Shown: piece by piece, positions 7,738 to 15,632 of the stretch
Numbering within the stretch: position 1 is the first letter of the stretch
Layout: each line of letters opens with the position of its first letter
Assembly: GCA_035296325.1 (NCBI GenBank)
Contig: DATHBD010000023.1
Location: 124,001-188,000, forward strand
DNA from: DATHBD01 sp035296325
GTDB taxonomy: Bacteria > Actinomycetota > Actinomycetes > Mycobacteriales > Micromonosporaceae
Direction: 5' to 3'
DNA: 64,000 nt
Position numbers and translations under genes: made by a program
Notes under the pieces: generated by a model
Told to the model about the DNA's origin: nothing
Seen by the model: only the letters and a program-made list of their open reading frames with translations
Database searches by the model: none

Positions 7738-8739
7738 ATGGCAGAACAGACGCGAGAAGAGGCGACGCCGGTCCAGCCGACGGCCGAGGACGGGCCGGCC
7801 AAGCCCACCGAGCTGCCGAAGGAATCCTGGTTCGCCATCCTCAAGCGCAGCGGTAAGCAGTTCAGCCAGGACAACCTGACGGACTGGGCGGCCGCCCTCA
7901 CGTACTACGGCGTTCTGTCGATCTTCCCCGGGCTCCTGGTGCTGATCTCGCTGCTCGGGCTGACCGGCCAGGGTACGACCGACAAGGTCGTCGACAACGT
8001 CGAGGGTCTGGCGCCCGGCGCCGTCGCCACGCTCTTCGAACAAGCCGTCACGAACCTTCAGGAAAGCCAGTCTGAAGCTGCCGGCTTCGCCGCCATCGTC
8101 GGTGTGCTGGCCGCGCTGTGGTCGGCCTCCGGTTATATCGGCGCGTTCATGCGTGCTTCGAACGCGATCTATGACGTGCCGGAGGGCCGTCCGATCTGGA
8201 AGACGATCCCGATCCGGATCGGCGTCACCATCATCACCGGTTTCCTGGTCGCGGTCAGCGCGCTCATGGTGGTCTTCACCGGTGGGCTGGCCCGGGCTTT
8301 GGGCAATCTGGTGGGGTTGGGCGGCGGCTTCGTCCGGGTATGGGACATCGCCAAGTGGCCGGTGATCGCGATGATGGTGGCTCTGCTCTTCGCCATCCTG
8401 TACTGGGCCTCGCCCAACGCCAAGCACGGCGGGTTCCGCTGGGTCAGCCCGGGCGGCGTGCTCGCCGTCGTGATCTGGCTGATCGCCTCCGGCCTGTTCG
8501 CGTTCTACGTGGCGAACTTCGGCTCCTACAACAAGACGTACGGAAGCTTCGCGGCGGTCATCATCTTCCTGGTGTGGCTGTGGATCTCGAATATCGCCAT
8601 CCTGCTCGGCGCCGAGTTCGACGCCGAGATGCAGCGGGGCCGCGCCATCGCGGCCGGCCACCCGGCCGACGAGGAGCCGTACCTCGAGCTTCGGGACAGC
8701 CGGAAGATCGACAAGGGCAAAGACGAGGGACTGGGCTGA
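7738..8739 (+). CDS. YihY/virulence factor BrkB family membrane protein
   Basis: 333 residues; ATG 7738 is fixed by an AGGAGG at 7727-7732. A charged N-terminus of about 40 residues precedes six membrane spans. Family signatures are TDWAAALTYYGVLSIFPGLLVL near residue 50, LWSASGYIGAFMRASNAIY near 130, and SYNKTYGSFAAVIIFLVWLWISNIAILLGAEFDAE at the end. These are hallmarks of the BrkB/YihY family, long mis-annotated as RNase BN and still without a settled function (proposed transporter or envelope role). It ends in a charged cytoplasmic tail, has its own promoter region and terminator, and so is probably monocistronic. Confidence 0.9.
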   Translation: MAEQTREEATPVQPTAEDGPAKPTELPKESWFAILKRSGKQFSQDNLTDWAAALTYYGVLSIFPGLLVLISLLGLTGQGTTDKVVDNVEGLAPGAVATLFEQAVTNLQESQSEAAGFAAIVGVLAALWSASGYIGAFMRASNAIYDVPEGRPIWKTIPIRIGVTIITGFLVAVSALMVVFTGGLARALGNLVGLGGGFVRVWDIAKWPVIAMMVALLFAILYWASPNAKHGGFRWVSPGGVLAVVIWLIASGLFAFYVANFGSYNKTYGSFAAVIIFLVWLWISNIAILLGAEFDAEMQRGRAIAAGHPADEEPYLELRDSRKIDKGKDEGLG

Positions 8740-8747
8740 GGCCGGAC

Positions 8748-8775
8748 GCCCCCGGGCGTGGCGGCGCCCGGGGGC
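8748..8775 (+). terminator. Intrinsic terminator after yihY-like gene
   Basis: Perfect 11-bp GC stem (GCCCCCGGGCG with CGCCCGGGGGC), loop TGGCGG, followed by TTTGG, eight bases after the stop codon. Confidence 0.85.
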
Positions 8776-9064
8776 TTTGGTGCCACACCCGCCGTGGGAA
8801 ATACGGGCCTGGCACGTTTCACCTGAGAGTGCCCGGTTGCGGTGCGAACGGGGGTGGGAGCGCTCCCGTGTGGGCACAGCTTAGGAATGTCCACTCATAA
8901 TGAAAAGACCCCAGATGACACTGATGTCGCACCAGAGGCGATTCGGCACAGTCGTCCGCTCGCTGCGGCCTCAGCGACGTTGTCTCCCCCGGCCACAGGT
9001 GGCTCACAGCCGGTTCGCAGGAAAACGGCAATGGGTTGCCAGGTCCGCCCGGCATGCTGCGGGG
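8776..9064. other. Leader of the two-component operon
   Basis: About 290 bp between the terminator at 8775 and the response regulator start. It contains the palindrome listed at 8855 and a locally AT-rich stretch (AATGTCCACTCATAATGAAAAG, about 8886-8906) that could hold a promoter -10. An in-frame ATG at 8900 would extend the response regulator by 55 residues, but that extension has no family match and lacks codon bias, so I treat it as untranslated. Confidence 0.45.
8855..8868. promoter_or_regulatory. CebR/LacI-type palindromic operator candidate
   Basis: TGGGAGCGCTCCCG matches 13 of 14 bases of the actinobacterial CebR box (TGGGAGCGCTCCCA), the operator for cellobiose-responsive LacI repressors. 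It lies 197 bp upstream of the response regulator start and 87 bp after the preceding terminator. No cellulase or cellobiose gene is adjacent, so if functional it would tie the two-component operon to beta-glucan availability. Confidence 0.45.
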
Positions 9065-9811
9065 GTGAACATCGCAGCAGGCAACACAGGCATGCTTGGG
9101 TCGGGCGCCGGGATGCCCCAGGCGCGGCTGCTCGTCGTCGACGATGAACCCGACATCGTCGAACTGCTCTCCGCCACGTTGCGGTACGCCGGGTTCGAGG
9201 TGGCCAGCGCCACCAGCGGGCGGCAGGCCCTCGAGGAGGCGCGCAGGTTCCGTCCGGACCTGGTGTTGCTCGACGTGATGATGCCCGACCTCGACGGGTT
9301 CGAGGTGCTGCGGCGTATCCGGGGTGAGGGTGCCAGGGTGCCGGTGCTGTTCCTGACCGCGCGGGACGCGACCGAAGACAAGATCAAAGGTCTGACGCTC
9401 GGCGGCGACGACTACGTCACCAAGCCGTTCAGCCTGTCCGAGATCCTGGCCCGGATCAACGCGGTGCTCCGGCGCGTCGGCGGCGCCGCGGCGGAGCAGG
9501 CGTCCGGCGCCAAGACCACGTTCGCCGACCTGGAACTCGACGACGACACCCACGAGGTGTGGAAGGCGGGTCGACTCATCCCGCTCTCGCCCACCGAGTT
9601 CAAGCTCCTGCGGTACTTCATGGCCAACCCGGCCCGGGTGCTCTCCAAGGCGCAGATCCTCGACCACGTGTGGCAGTACGACTTCGGCGGCGACGCGGGG
9701 GTGGTGGAGTCCTACGTGTCGTACCTGCGCAAGAAGGTGGACACCGCCGAGCCGCGCCTGATCCACACCCTGCGCGGCGTGGGCTACGTCATGCGGATGC
9801 CACGGGAATGA
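9065..9811 (+). CDS. OmpR/PhoB-family response regulator
   Basis: 248 residues from GTG 9065. The receiver domain spans about residues 20-135: acidic pair VVDDEP (D26/D27), phosphoacceptor D70 in LVLLDVMMPD, FLTARD threonine and VTKPFS lysine. A winged-helix output domain follows (LSPTEFKLLRYFMANPARVLSK, HVWQYDFGGD, VVESYVSYLRKKVD, TLRGVGYVMR), which binds DNA as a dimer after phosphorylation. Starts at ATG 9092 or 9113 are equally possible; none has a strong Shine-Dalgarno. The stop overlaps the kinase start (ATGA, 9808-9811), so this is its cognate partner. Target genes are unknown. Confidence 0.9.
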   Translation: MNIAAGNTGMLGSGAGMPQARLLVVDDEPDIVELLSATLRYAGFEVASATSGRQALEEARRFRPDLVLLDVMMPDLDGFEVLRRIRGEGARVPVLFLTARDATEDKIKGLTLGGDDYVTKPFSLSEILARINAVLRRVGGAAAEQASGAKTTFADLELDDDTHEVWKAGRLIPLSPTEFKLLRYFMANPARVLSKAQILDHVWQYDFGGDAGVVESYVSYLRKKVDTAEPRLIHTLRGVGYVMRMPRE

Positions 9812-11439
9812 CGCTGCGCGGAGGGCTCGCCCGAGCCGCTGCCTCCATGCGCGCCGTGCCCGGCCGCACACCGCTCCGGGTCACTCTCGTCGCGATGGTG
9901 CTGGTGCTCGTCGCACTGGCCCTGCTGGGCACCGGATTCGCCGGTACGCTGTTCCTCCGCGAGCACCTGACCGACCGCGTCGACCACCGGTTGCAGGTGA
10001 TGACCGAGGACATCGCGGGGGGCGGACGGCCCGGCGGGCCCGGTGGACCAGGTGGACCCGGCAGGCCTGGCGGGCCTGGCGGCCCTGGCGGGCCTGGCGG
10101 CCCGGATCGGGGCGGAAACCCCGTCCGCCGCGGCCCGGGCGACTTCGGCCCGGCCACGGCGACCTATGTGGGCTTCGTGGACCCGGCCGGTGCGCGGCAC
10201 CCGGAACGTTTGGACGCGCTGGAGCTTCCATCCGACAGCGTGGAGTCCGCGCCGCGGCTGCCCAGGCTCGACGCCGAAACGGTGCGATCGATGGAAGGGC
10301 GCCCGTTCACCGTGCAGCCGGCCGGCGCCGGGCACAACTGGCGGGTACGGGTGGCGCCACTCCGCGACGGCAGCGGCAGCGTGGTCGTCGCGATCAGCCT
10401 CAACGAGGTCGATCCGACCGTCGCCAAGCTCGCCCGGTACGAGATGTCGGTCGGCGCTGTCGCGCTCGTCCTGCTCGGCGTCCTCGGTTATGTCCTGGTG
10501 CGGCGCAGCCTGCGCCGGCTGGTCGAGGTCGAGCACACCGCCGAGGCGATCGCGGCGGGCGACCTCGGCCGGCGGGTGCCCGTCGGCGACCCCCGGACCG
10601 AGGTGGGCCGCCTGGCCGAGGCGCTCAACACGATGCTGAGCCACATCGAGCGGGCATTTCTGGCCCAACAGGTGTCCGAGGCGCACGCCCGCGCGTCGGA
10701 GGAGCGGATGCGGCGGTTCGTGGCGGACGCCAGCCATGAGCTGCGTACCCCGCTGACCGCCATCCGCGGTTTCGCCGAACTGCAGCGCCGCCGCTCGGCC
10801 GGCGCGGCCACCACCGACGCCGCCCGGGCCGGGGGCGTCCCGGCGGATCCGGGCCGGATGACCGACGACGTGGTACTCCGGATCGAACAGCACGCCACCC
10901 GGATGGGTCTGCTCGTCGACGACCTGCTGCTGCTGGCCCGGCTCGATCAGCACCGCCCTCTCGACCAGCAGCCGGTTGACCTGCTCGAACTGGCCGGGGA
11001 GGCGCTCACCGACGCGGTGGTCACGGCGCCGAACCATCCGGTGCGGCTACGCGCCACCAGCCTCGAGGATGCGGCGCCGCCGGTGGTGCTCGGTGATCCG
11101 GCGCGACTCCGGCAGGTCCTCGGCAACCTGCTCGGCAACGCATTCATGCACACACCGCCGGGCACCCCGGTGGTGGTGAGCGTGGAGACGTCCGGGGATT
11201 CCGTGGCGCTCGCCGTCACTGACGAGGGTCCGGGCATGACCGCGGCGGACGCGGCGCGGGTGTTCGAACGCTTCTTCCGTACCGACCCGTCACGTACCCG
11301 TGCCAACGGCGGCTCAGGTCTCGGGCTCGCCATCGTCGCGGCGTTGGTGCAGGCGCACGGCGGGACGGTCGACCTGCACACCGAGCCCGATCGCGGCGCC
11401 CGGTTCACCGTCCGGCTTCCACTGCACGACCCCTCCTGA
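9808..11439 (+). CDS. Sensor histidine kinase with collagen-like Gly/Pro sensor segment
   Basis: 543 residues. Membrane helix 1 spans about residues 24-50, followed by an outside sensor of about 150 residues and helix 2 (about 205-230), then HAMP (EHTAEAIAAGDLGRRV), a HisKA dimerisation helix with the phosphorylated histidine in DASHELRTPLTAIRGF, and a HATPase domain with N-box NLLGNAFMHTP, G1 DEGPGM, F-box FERFFRTD and G2 GGSGLGLAIV. All catalytic motifs are intact. The sensor begins with residues 71-100, built almost only from GGP/GP units (bases about 10018-10107), which is unusual for this family. The start overlaps the response regulator stop. The ligand is unknown. Confidence 0.9.
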   Translation: MTLRGGLARAAASMRAVPGRTPLRVTLVAMVLVLVALALLGTGFAGTLFLREHLTDRVDHRLQVMTEDIAGGGRPGGPGGPGGPGRPGGPGGPGGPGGPDRGGNPVRRGPGDFGPATATYVGFVDPAGARHPERLDALELPSDSVESAPRLPRLDAETVRSMEGRPFTVQPAGAGHNWRVRVAPLRDGSGSVVVAISLNEVDPTVAKLARYEMSVGAVALVLLGVLGYVLVRRSLRRLVEVEHTAEAIAAGDLGRRVPVGDPRTEVGRLAEALNTMLSHIERAFLAQQVSEAHARASEERMRRFVADASHELRTPLTAIRGFAELQRRRSAGAATTDAARAGGVPADPGRMTDDVVLRIEQHATRMGLLVDDLLLLARLDQHRPLDQQPVDLLELAGEALTDAVVTAPNHPVRLRATSLEDAAPPVVLGDPARLRQVLGNLLGNAFMHTPPGTPVVVSVETSGDSVALAVTDEGPGMTAADAARVFERFFRTDPSRTRANGGSGLGLAIVAALVQAHGGTVDLHTEPDRGARFTVRLPLHDPS

Positions 11440-11497
11440 CGCCGGGCCGCGGTAGCTGCCAGCGCGCCCGTGGTCTGACACTGGCAGACTGGCGGGC

Positions 11498-12163
11498 GTG
11501 CAGAACGTAGTCGACCCGGCGGCCGACGGGGAGCTGGAGAGCTTCAGCCTGGTGCAGCTGGCGGTGTCCCGGCTGAGCCGCGACATCCTCGGCGGTGACA
11601 TCGACCCTGGTGAGCGGTTGGTCGAGGAGCAGCTGACCCGCCGACTCGGGATCAGCCGGGCTCCGCTGCGGGAAGCGCTGCGCCTGCTGGCACAGCAGGG
11701 CCTGGTGGAACATGTGCCGCGCCGGGGTGTGCGGGTGGCCACCCTTTCCGACACCGACGTCGCCGAGTTGTACACCGTGCGCGACGTGCTGGAGCGGCAC
11801 GCGGTGACGGTGGCGCTGCCGGTGGGGCAGCCCTCCGACGCTGACGGGCTCCGGCTGGCACTGGCCCGGATGCGGACCGCAGCAACGCTGGGTGACCGGC
11901 TCGAGGTCGCCAATGCCCACCGACAGTTCCACGTATCGCTTGTCGGGTTGGCCGGTAACCGCCAGTTGACGCTGGTGTACGAGTCCGTCCTGGTCAAGAT
12001 TCAGCTCTACATGGCGATCAACCTGCGTCGGGAGGCGGAGCTCGCCCAGCCGATGGACGGCGTGCATCGTCACGAGCGCCTGATCGAGGCGGTGCTTGCC
12101 GGGGACGGCGATGGTGTCGTGCACGAACTGAGCCGCCACGGCGCCACCTCGTACCTCGCCTGA
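11498..12163 (+). CDS. GntR family (FadR/FCD) transcriptional regulator
   Basis: 221 residues, GTG start. The N-terminal winged helix-turn-helix (residues about 18-85) shows the FadR-subfamily pattern DILGGDIDPGERLVEEQLTRRLGISRAPLREALRLLAQQGLV. The C-terminal FCD domain is all-helical and retains metal-ligand-like residues (ANAHRQFHVSL and the final HRHERLIEAV ... HELSRHG histidines), which in this subfamily bind a metal and a carboxylate ligand. It sits 60 bp upstream of the allophanate hydrolase operon on the same strand and is the obvious candidate for its regulator. The inducer could be biuret, allophanate or a related ureide; this is inference from position. Confidence 0.87.
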   Translation: MQNVVDPAADGELESFSLVQLAVSRLSRDILGGDIDPGERLVEEQLTRRLGISRAPLREALRLLAQQGLVEHVPRRGVRVATLSDTDVAELYTVRDVLERHAVTVALPVGQPSDADGLRLALARMRTAATLGDRLEVANAHRQFHVSLVGLAGNRQLTLVYESVLVKIQLYMAINLRREAELAQPMDGVHRHERLIEAVLAGDGDGVVHELSRHGATSYLA

Positions 12164-12222
12164 GCCCTGGTCGGCTCGTTCCGCCGCGTCACGCCACTGT
12201 TACCCGGCCGACCATCGCCTGA

Positions 12223-12271
12223 AATGCTTCCGTCGACAATCGACAATATGCAATCGCAGGCAATGCTTCCG
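12223..12271. promoter_or_regulatory. Direct repeats at the start of the allophanate hydrolase gene
   Basis: AATGCTTCCG occurs at 12223-12232 and again at 12262-12271, and CGACAAT is repeated head to tail at 12234-12247. The repeats fill the region where the downstream gene begins. FCD-GntR proteins often bind short AT-containing repeats next to their own gene, so this may be the operator of the GntR regulator encoded just upstream. Confidence 0.35.
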
Positions 12272-14161
12272 CAGGTTGGAGCGAGCGGGCCGCACCGACC
12301 GGCCGGCCCGATGCGCGTCCGGGACCTGCGCCGGGCGTACCGCCGCGGATTCACCGCACCGGCCGAGGTGGTGGCCGCCGTGCTCGACCGCATCGCCGCG
12401 CGCGGCGACGACGGGGTCTGGATCACCACGGTCGCCGCCGACGCACTCTACGCCCGTGCGGCGGAGTTGGAACTCGTGCGTGCGGGGGAGGGCGGTCGCC
12501 TCCTGGGGCTGCCGCTATTCGGGGTGCCCTTCGCCGTCAAGGACAACATCGACGTCGCGGGCCTGCCGACGACGGCGGGTTGCCCGGACTTCAGCTACCG
12601 GCCCGATCGCAGCGCTCCGGTCGTCGATCGGCTGCTCGCCGCCGGCGCGATCCTGGTCGGCAAGACCAATCTCGATCAGTTCGCCACCGGCCTGACCGGA
12701 TGCCGGTCGCCGTACGGCGTGCCGGAGAGCGTGCTGGGCGGCGGGCTGATCCCGGGCGGATCCAGTTCCGGCTCGGCGGTCGCCGTGGCCGCCGGCCTGG
12801 TCGCGTTCGCCCTCGGTACGGACACCGCCGGCTCCGGGCGGGTGCCGGCCGCGTTGAACGGCATCGTCGGTCTGAAACCGACCCGTGGACTGCTGAGCAC
12901 GATGGGCGTCGTGCCGGCATGTCGCTCGTTGGACTGCGTCTCGGTCTTCGCGCACGACGTGGGTGATGCGGCCACCGTGTTCGCGACGGCGCGCGGGTCC
13001 GGGCCGGATGACGCATGGGGTCGGGTGCTCCCGGACGGGCGGGTGGGTCCGCGCCCGCCCGGGACGCTGCGCCTTGGCGTACCCGCGATGGACGGGCTCG
13101 AATTCTTCGGCGACGTCGGCCAGCGCGACCAGCACGGTGTCGGCCGGGTGCGGGCGGCCCAGGTCGTCGGCGAACTCATTGAGGTCGATATCGATCCGTT
13201 GCTCGAGGCCGGCGAGCTGCTCTACGCGGGCCCGTGGGTGGCCGAGCGGCTGGCCGACCTGGAGGATTTCCTGGACCACCATCCGGACGCGGTCCTGCCG
13301 GTGACCCGGCAGATCATCAAGGGTGGGCGGCGCTACGGCGCCGCGCAGGTGTTCCGGGCGCAGCACCGGCTCCGGGAGCTGCACGCGGAGACGGATCGGC
13401 TCTGGGAGCGGGTGGATGCCATCCTGCTGCCGACGGTGGGCACCACGTTCACCATCGATGAGGTCGCCGCGCAGCCGGTCCGGCACAACGCCACACTCGG
13501 CCGGTACACCCAGTTCGCGAACCTCCTCGACCTGGCCGTGGTGACGATCCCGAACGGCCGGACCGCGGATGGTCGGCCGTCCAGCCTGTCCCTGATCGGC
13601 CCGGCGTTCAGCGACGCGACGCTGTGCCACCTCGCCGCCGCGTTCGCCCCGGCCCGGCCCAATCCTGCGGTGGCGCGGCCCGCGCCAGCGGCAGCGGCGC
13701 CGGCGGTGGCGCGGCCAGCGGTGGCGCGACCGGGCGGGGTGACGCTCGCCGTGGTCGGCCGGCACCTTCGCGGTGAGTCGCGCAACGGAGAACTGCTGGA
13801 ATGCGGTGCCAGCTTTCTGCGCACCGTGCGCACCGCCGCGGCGTACCGGCTGTACCGGCTCCCCTGCGGTCCGGACGGACTGCCGGGGCTGGTGCGGGTG
13901 GGCCGGGGTGGGGTCGCGATCGAGGCGGAACTGTGGGACGTGCCGGCGACAGCCCTCGGCACCCTGCTGTCCGGTGTGCCGGCGCCGTTGTCGATCGGCT
14001 GGCTGCGCCTGGACAGCGGCGAGGAGGTCCTCGGCTTCCTGTGCGAGTCCTACGCGACCTCCGCGGGGGCGGAATCCGCTGTCGACATCAGCGCAAGCGG
14101 CGGCTGGCGGGCGTACCGCGCGGCCGCGAGCCCCGACCCTGACGAGGAGGACACATGGTGA
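12224..14161 (+). CDS. atzF: Allophanate hydrolase (AtzF-type amidase)
   Basis: Up to 645 residues. The amidase-signature domain shows the Ser-cisSer-Lys triad: K106 in PFAVKDNID, cis-Ser at about 180-181 in PGGSSSGSA, and nucleophile S204 in GTDTAGSGR. An Ala/Pro linker (about 480-505, ARPA repeats) leads to the C-terminal domain typical of true allophanate hydrolases (VGRHLRGESRNGELL ... WLRLDSGEEVLGFLCE), which hydrolyses the N-carboxyurea formed in the first step. Product: allophanate to CO2 and ammonia in the cytoplasm. The start is uncertain: 12224, 12248, 12263 and 12311 are all in-frame ATGs, none with a good Shine-Dalgarno, and family alignment would favour 12311. It is followed with a 7-base overlap by the biuret hydrolase-like gene. 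Confidence 0.88.
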   Translation: MLPSTIDNMQSQAMLPQVGASGPHRPAGPMRVRDLRRAYRRGFTAPAEVVAAVLDRIAARGDDGVWITTVAADALYARAAELELVRAGEGGRLLGLPLFGVPFAVKDNIDVAGLPTTAGCPDFSYRPDRSAPVVDRLLAAGAILVGKTNLDQFATGLTGCRSPYGVPESVLGGGLIPGGSSSGSAVAVAAGLVAFALGTDTAGSGRVPAALNGIVGLKPTRGLLSTMGVVPACRSLDCVSVFAHDVGDAATVFATARGSGPDDAWGRVLPDGRVGPRPPGTLRLGVPAMDGLEFFGDVGQRDQHGVGRVRAAQVVGELIEVDIDPLLEAGELLYAGPWVAERLADLEDFLDHHPDAVLPVTRQIIKGGRRYGAAQVFRAQHRLRELHAETDRLWERVDAILLPTVGTTFTIDEVAAQPVRHNATLGRYTQFANLLDLAVVTIPNGRTADGRPSSLSLIGPAFSDATLCHLAAAFAPARPNPAVARPAPAAAAPAVARPAVARPGGVTLAVVGRHLRGESRNGELLECGASFLRTVRTAAAYRLYRLPCGPDGLPGLVRVGRGGVAIEAELWDVPATALGTLLSGVPAPLSIGWLRLDSGEEVLGFLCESYATSAGAESAVDISASGGWRAYRAAASPDPDEEDTW

Positions 14162-14928
14162 CCAATCTGGCGGCGCGCCAGAGCGACGCGCACGTCGCTG
14201 AATTGCGCGGTGAAGCCGGCACCGCCCGGATCGGGCCGGTCCAGGCGCAGCCGTACGCCTGGCCGTACGACGGCTCGGTGCCGGCCGCGCGTACCGCCCT
14301 GATCTGCATCGACTGGCAGGCCGACTTCTGCGGCCCGGGCGGCTACGTCGACAACATGGGCTACGACATCGAGCTGACCCGGGCCGGGCTGCCGGCGACC
14401 GCGCGCCTGCTGGCCCACGCGCGGGCCATCGGTATGCCGGTCATCCACACCCGGGAGGGGCACAGCCCCGACCTGTCGGACCTGCCGGCCAACAAGCGAT
14501 GGCGGTCCGCCCGGATCGGCGCCGAGATCGGCTCGACCGGGCCGTGCGGACGCATTCTGATCAAGGGGGAGCCCGGCTGGGACATCGTGCCCGAGGTCGC
14601 CCCGATCCCCGGTGAGGTGATCATCGACAAGCCCGGCAAGGGTGCCTTCTACGCGACCAACCTGGACCTCGTACTCCGTACCGGAGGCATCACGCACCTG
14701 ATCCTGACCGGGATTACCACCGATGTGTGCGTCCACACCACGATGCGCGAGGCGAACGACCGCGGCTACGAGTGCCTGATCCTGTCGGACTGCACCGGCG
14801 CGACCGACATCACCAACCACCTCGCCGCCTTGCACATGGTGACGATGCAGGGCGGCGTCTTCGGCTGCGTCGCCACCTCCGACGACGTGATCGCGGCGAG
14901 CACCCCGTTGCCCGGGGGGCCGACATGA
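14155..14928 (+). CDS. biuH: Probable biuret amidohydrolase (BiuH-like cysteine hydrolase)
   Basis: 257 residues; ATG 14155 follows GAGGAGG and overlaps the atzF stop. Isochorismatase-like hydrolase fold with the Asp-Lys-Cys triad D53 (LICIDWQADF), K159 (IIDKPGKGAF) and C192 (ITTDVCVHTT). The D-to-K-to-C spacing equals that of characterised biuret hydrolase BiuH (D36/K142/C175 as I recall it), and blocks such as GGYVDNMGYD, HTREGH, LPANKRWRS and GEPGWDI match my memory of that enzyme closely. It would split biuret into allophanate and ammonia, feeding AtzF next door. RutB and other ureide hydrolases share the fold but not the gene neighbours seen here. An alignment was not run. Confidence 0.8.
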   Translation: MVTNLAARQSDAHVAELRGEAGTARIGPVQAQPYAWPYDGSVPAARTALICIDWQADFCGPGGYVDNMGYDIELTRAGLPATARLLAHARAIGMPVIHTREGHSPDLSDLPANKRWRSARIGAEIGSTGPCGRILIKGEPGWDIVPEVAPIPGEVIIDKPGKGAFYATNLDLVLRTGGITHLILTGITTDVCVHTTMREANDRGYECLILSDCTGATDITNHLAALHMVTMQGGVFGCVATSDDVIAASTPLPGGPT

Positions 14929-15620
14929 CGCTGCTGACCGTTCCCGCCCTTCCCGCGTCGTACTCCTTCGACCCCGCCAGCACCGCGTTGCTCGTCATCG
15001 ACATGCAGCGCGACTTCCTGGAGCCGGGCGGCTTCGGGGAGACCCTGGGCAACGATGTGTCGCAACTGCGCCGCACCATCGAGCCGACGAAGGCGCTGCT
15101 GGCCGGTTGCCGTGCGTTCGGGCTGCCGGTCATCCACACCAGGGAGGGGCATCTCCCGGACCTCTCCGACTGCCCACCGGCCAAGCGCACCCGGGGCCGG
15201 CCCAGCATGCGGATCGGCGACCCGGGCCCGAAGGGGCGCATCCTGATCCGCGGTGAGTACGGCCACGACATCATCGACGAACTCGCACCTGTCGCGGGTG
15301 AGCCCGTCATTGACAAGCCCGGCAAGGGCGCCTTCTACCGGACCCCGCTCGGTGACCTGCTCGCCGCCGACGGCATCACCAGCCTGATCATCACCGGGGT
15401 GACCACGGAGGTGTGCGTGCACACCACCGTGCGGGAAGCCAACGACCGCGGCTACGAGTGCCTGGTGCTCTCGGACTGCGTCGGCTCCTACTTCCCGGAG
15501 TACCAGCGGGTCGGCCTGGAGATGATCGCCGCGCAGGGCGGCATCTTCGGCTGGGTCGCCACGTCGAGGGATGTCCTCGCCGCTCTCGACGGTGCAGTCG
15601 CGCCGTCGCACGTCTCCTGA
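14925..15620 (+). CDS. Second isochorismatase-like cysteine hydrolase (BiuH paralogue)
   Basis: 231 residues, ATGA overlap with the preceding gene. It is a clear tandem paralogue: triad D26 (LLVIDMQRDF), K131 (VIDKPGKGAF) and C164 (TTEVCVHTT), plus shared HTREGH and REANDRGYECL. It differs where the substrate pocket should lie: MRIGDPGPKGRIL replaces the IGSTGPCGRIL block, LPANKRWRS becomes CPPAKRTRGRPS, and the C-terminal GATDITNHLA becomes GSYFPEYQRVG. These changes suggest a different amide substrate (another ureide such as a carboxylated or alkylated biuret or ureidoacid), not a redundant copy. It is translated in the same operon. Confidence 0.8.
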   Translation: MTLLTVPALPASYSFDPASTALLVIDMQRDFLEPGGFGETLGNDVSQLRRTIEPTKALLAGCRAFGLPVIHTREGHLPDLSDCPPAKRTRGRPSMRIGDPGPKGRILIRGEYGHDIIDELAPVAGEPVIDKPGKGAFYRTPLGDLLAADGITSLIITGVTTEVCVHTTVREANDRGYECLVLSDCVGSYFPEYQRVGLEMIAAQGGIFGWVATSRDVLAALDGAVAPSHVS

Positions 15621-15632
15621 GGGGGAGTAGCC

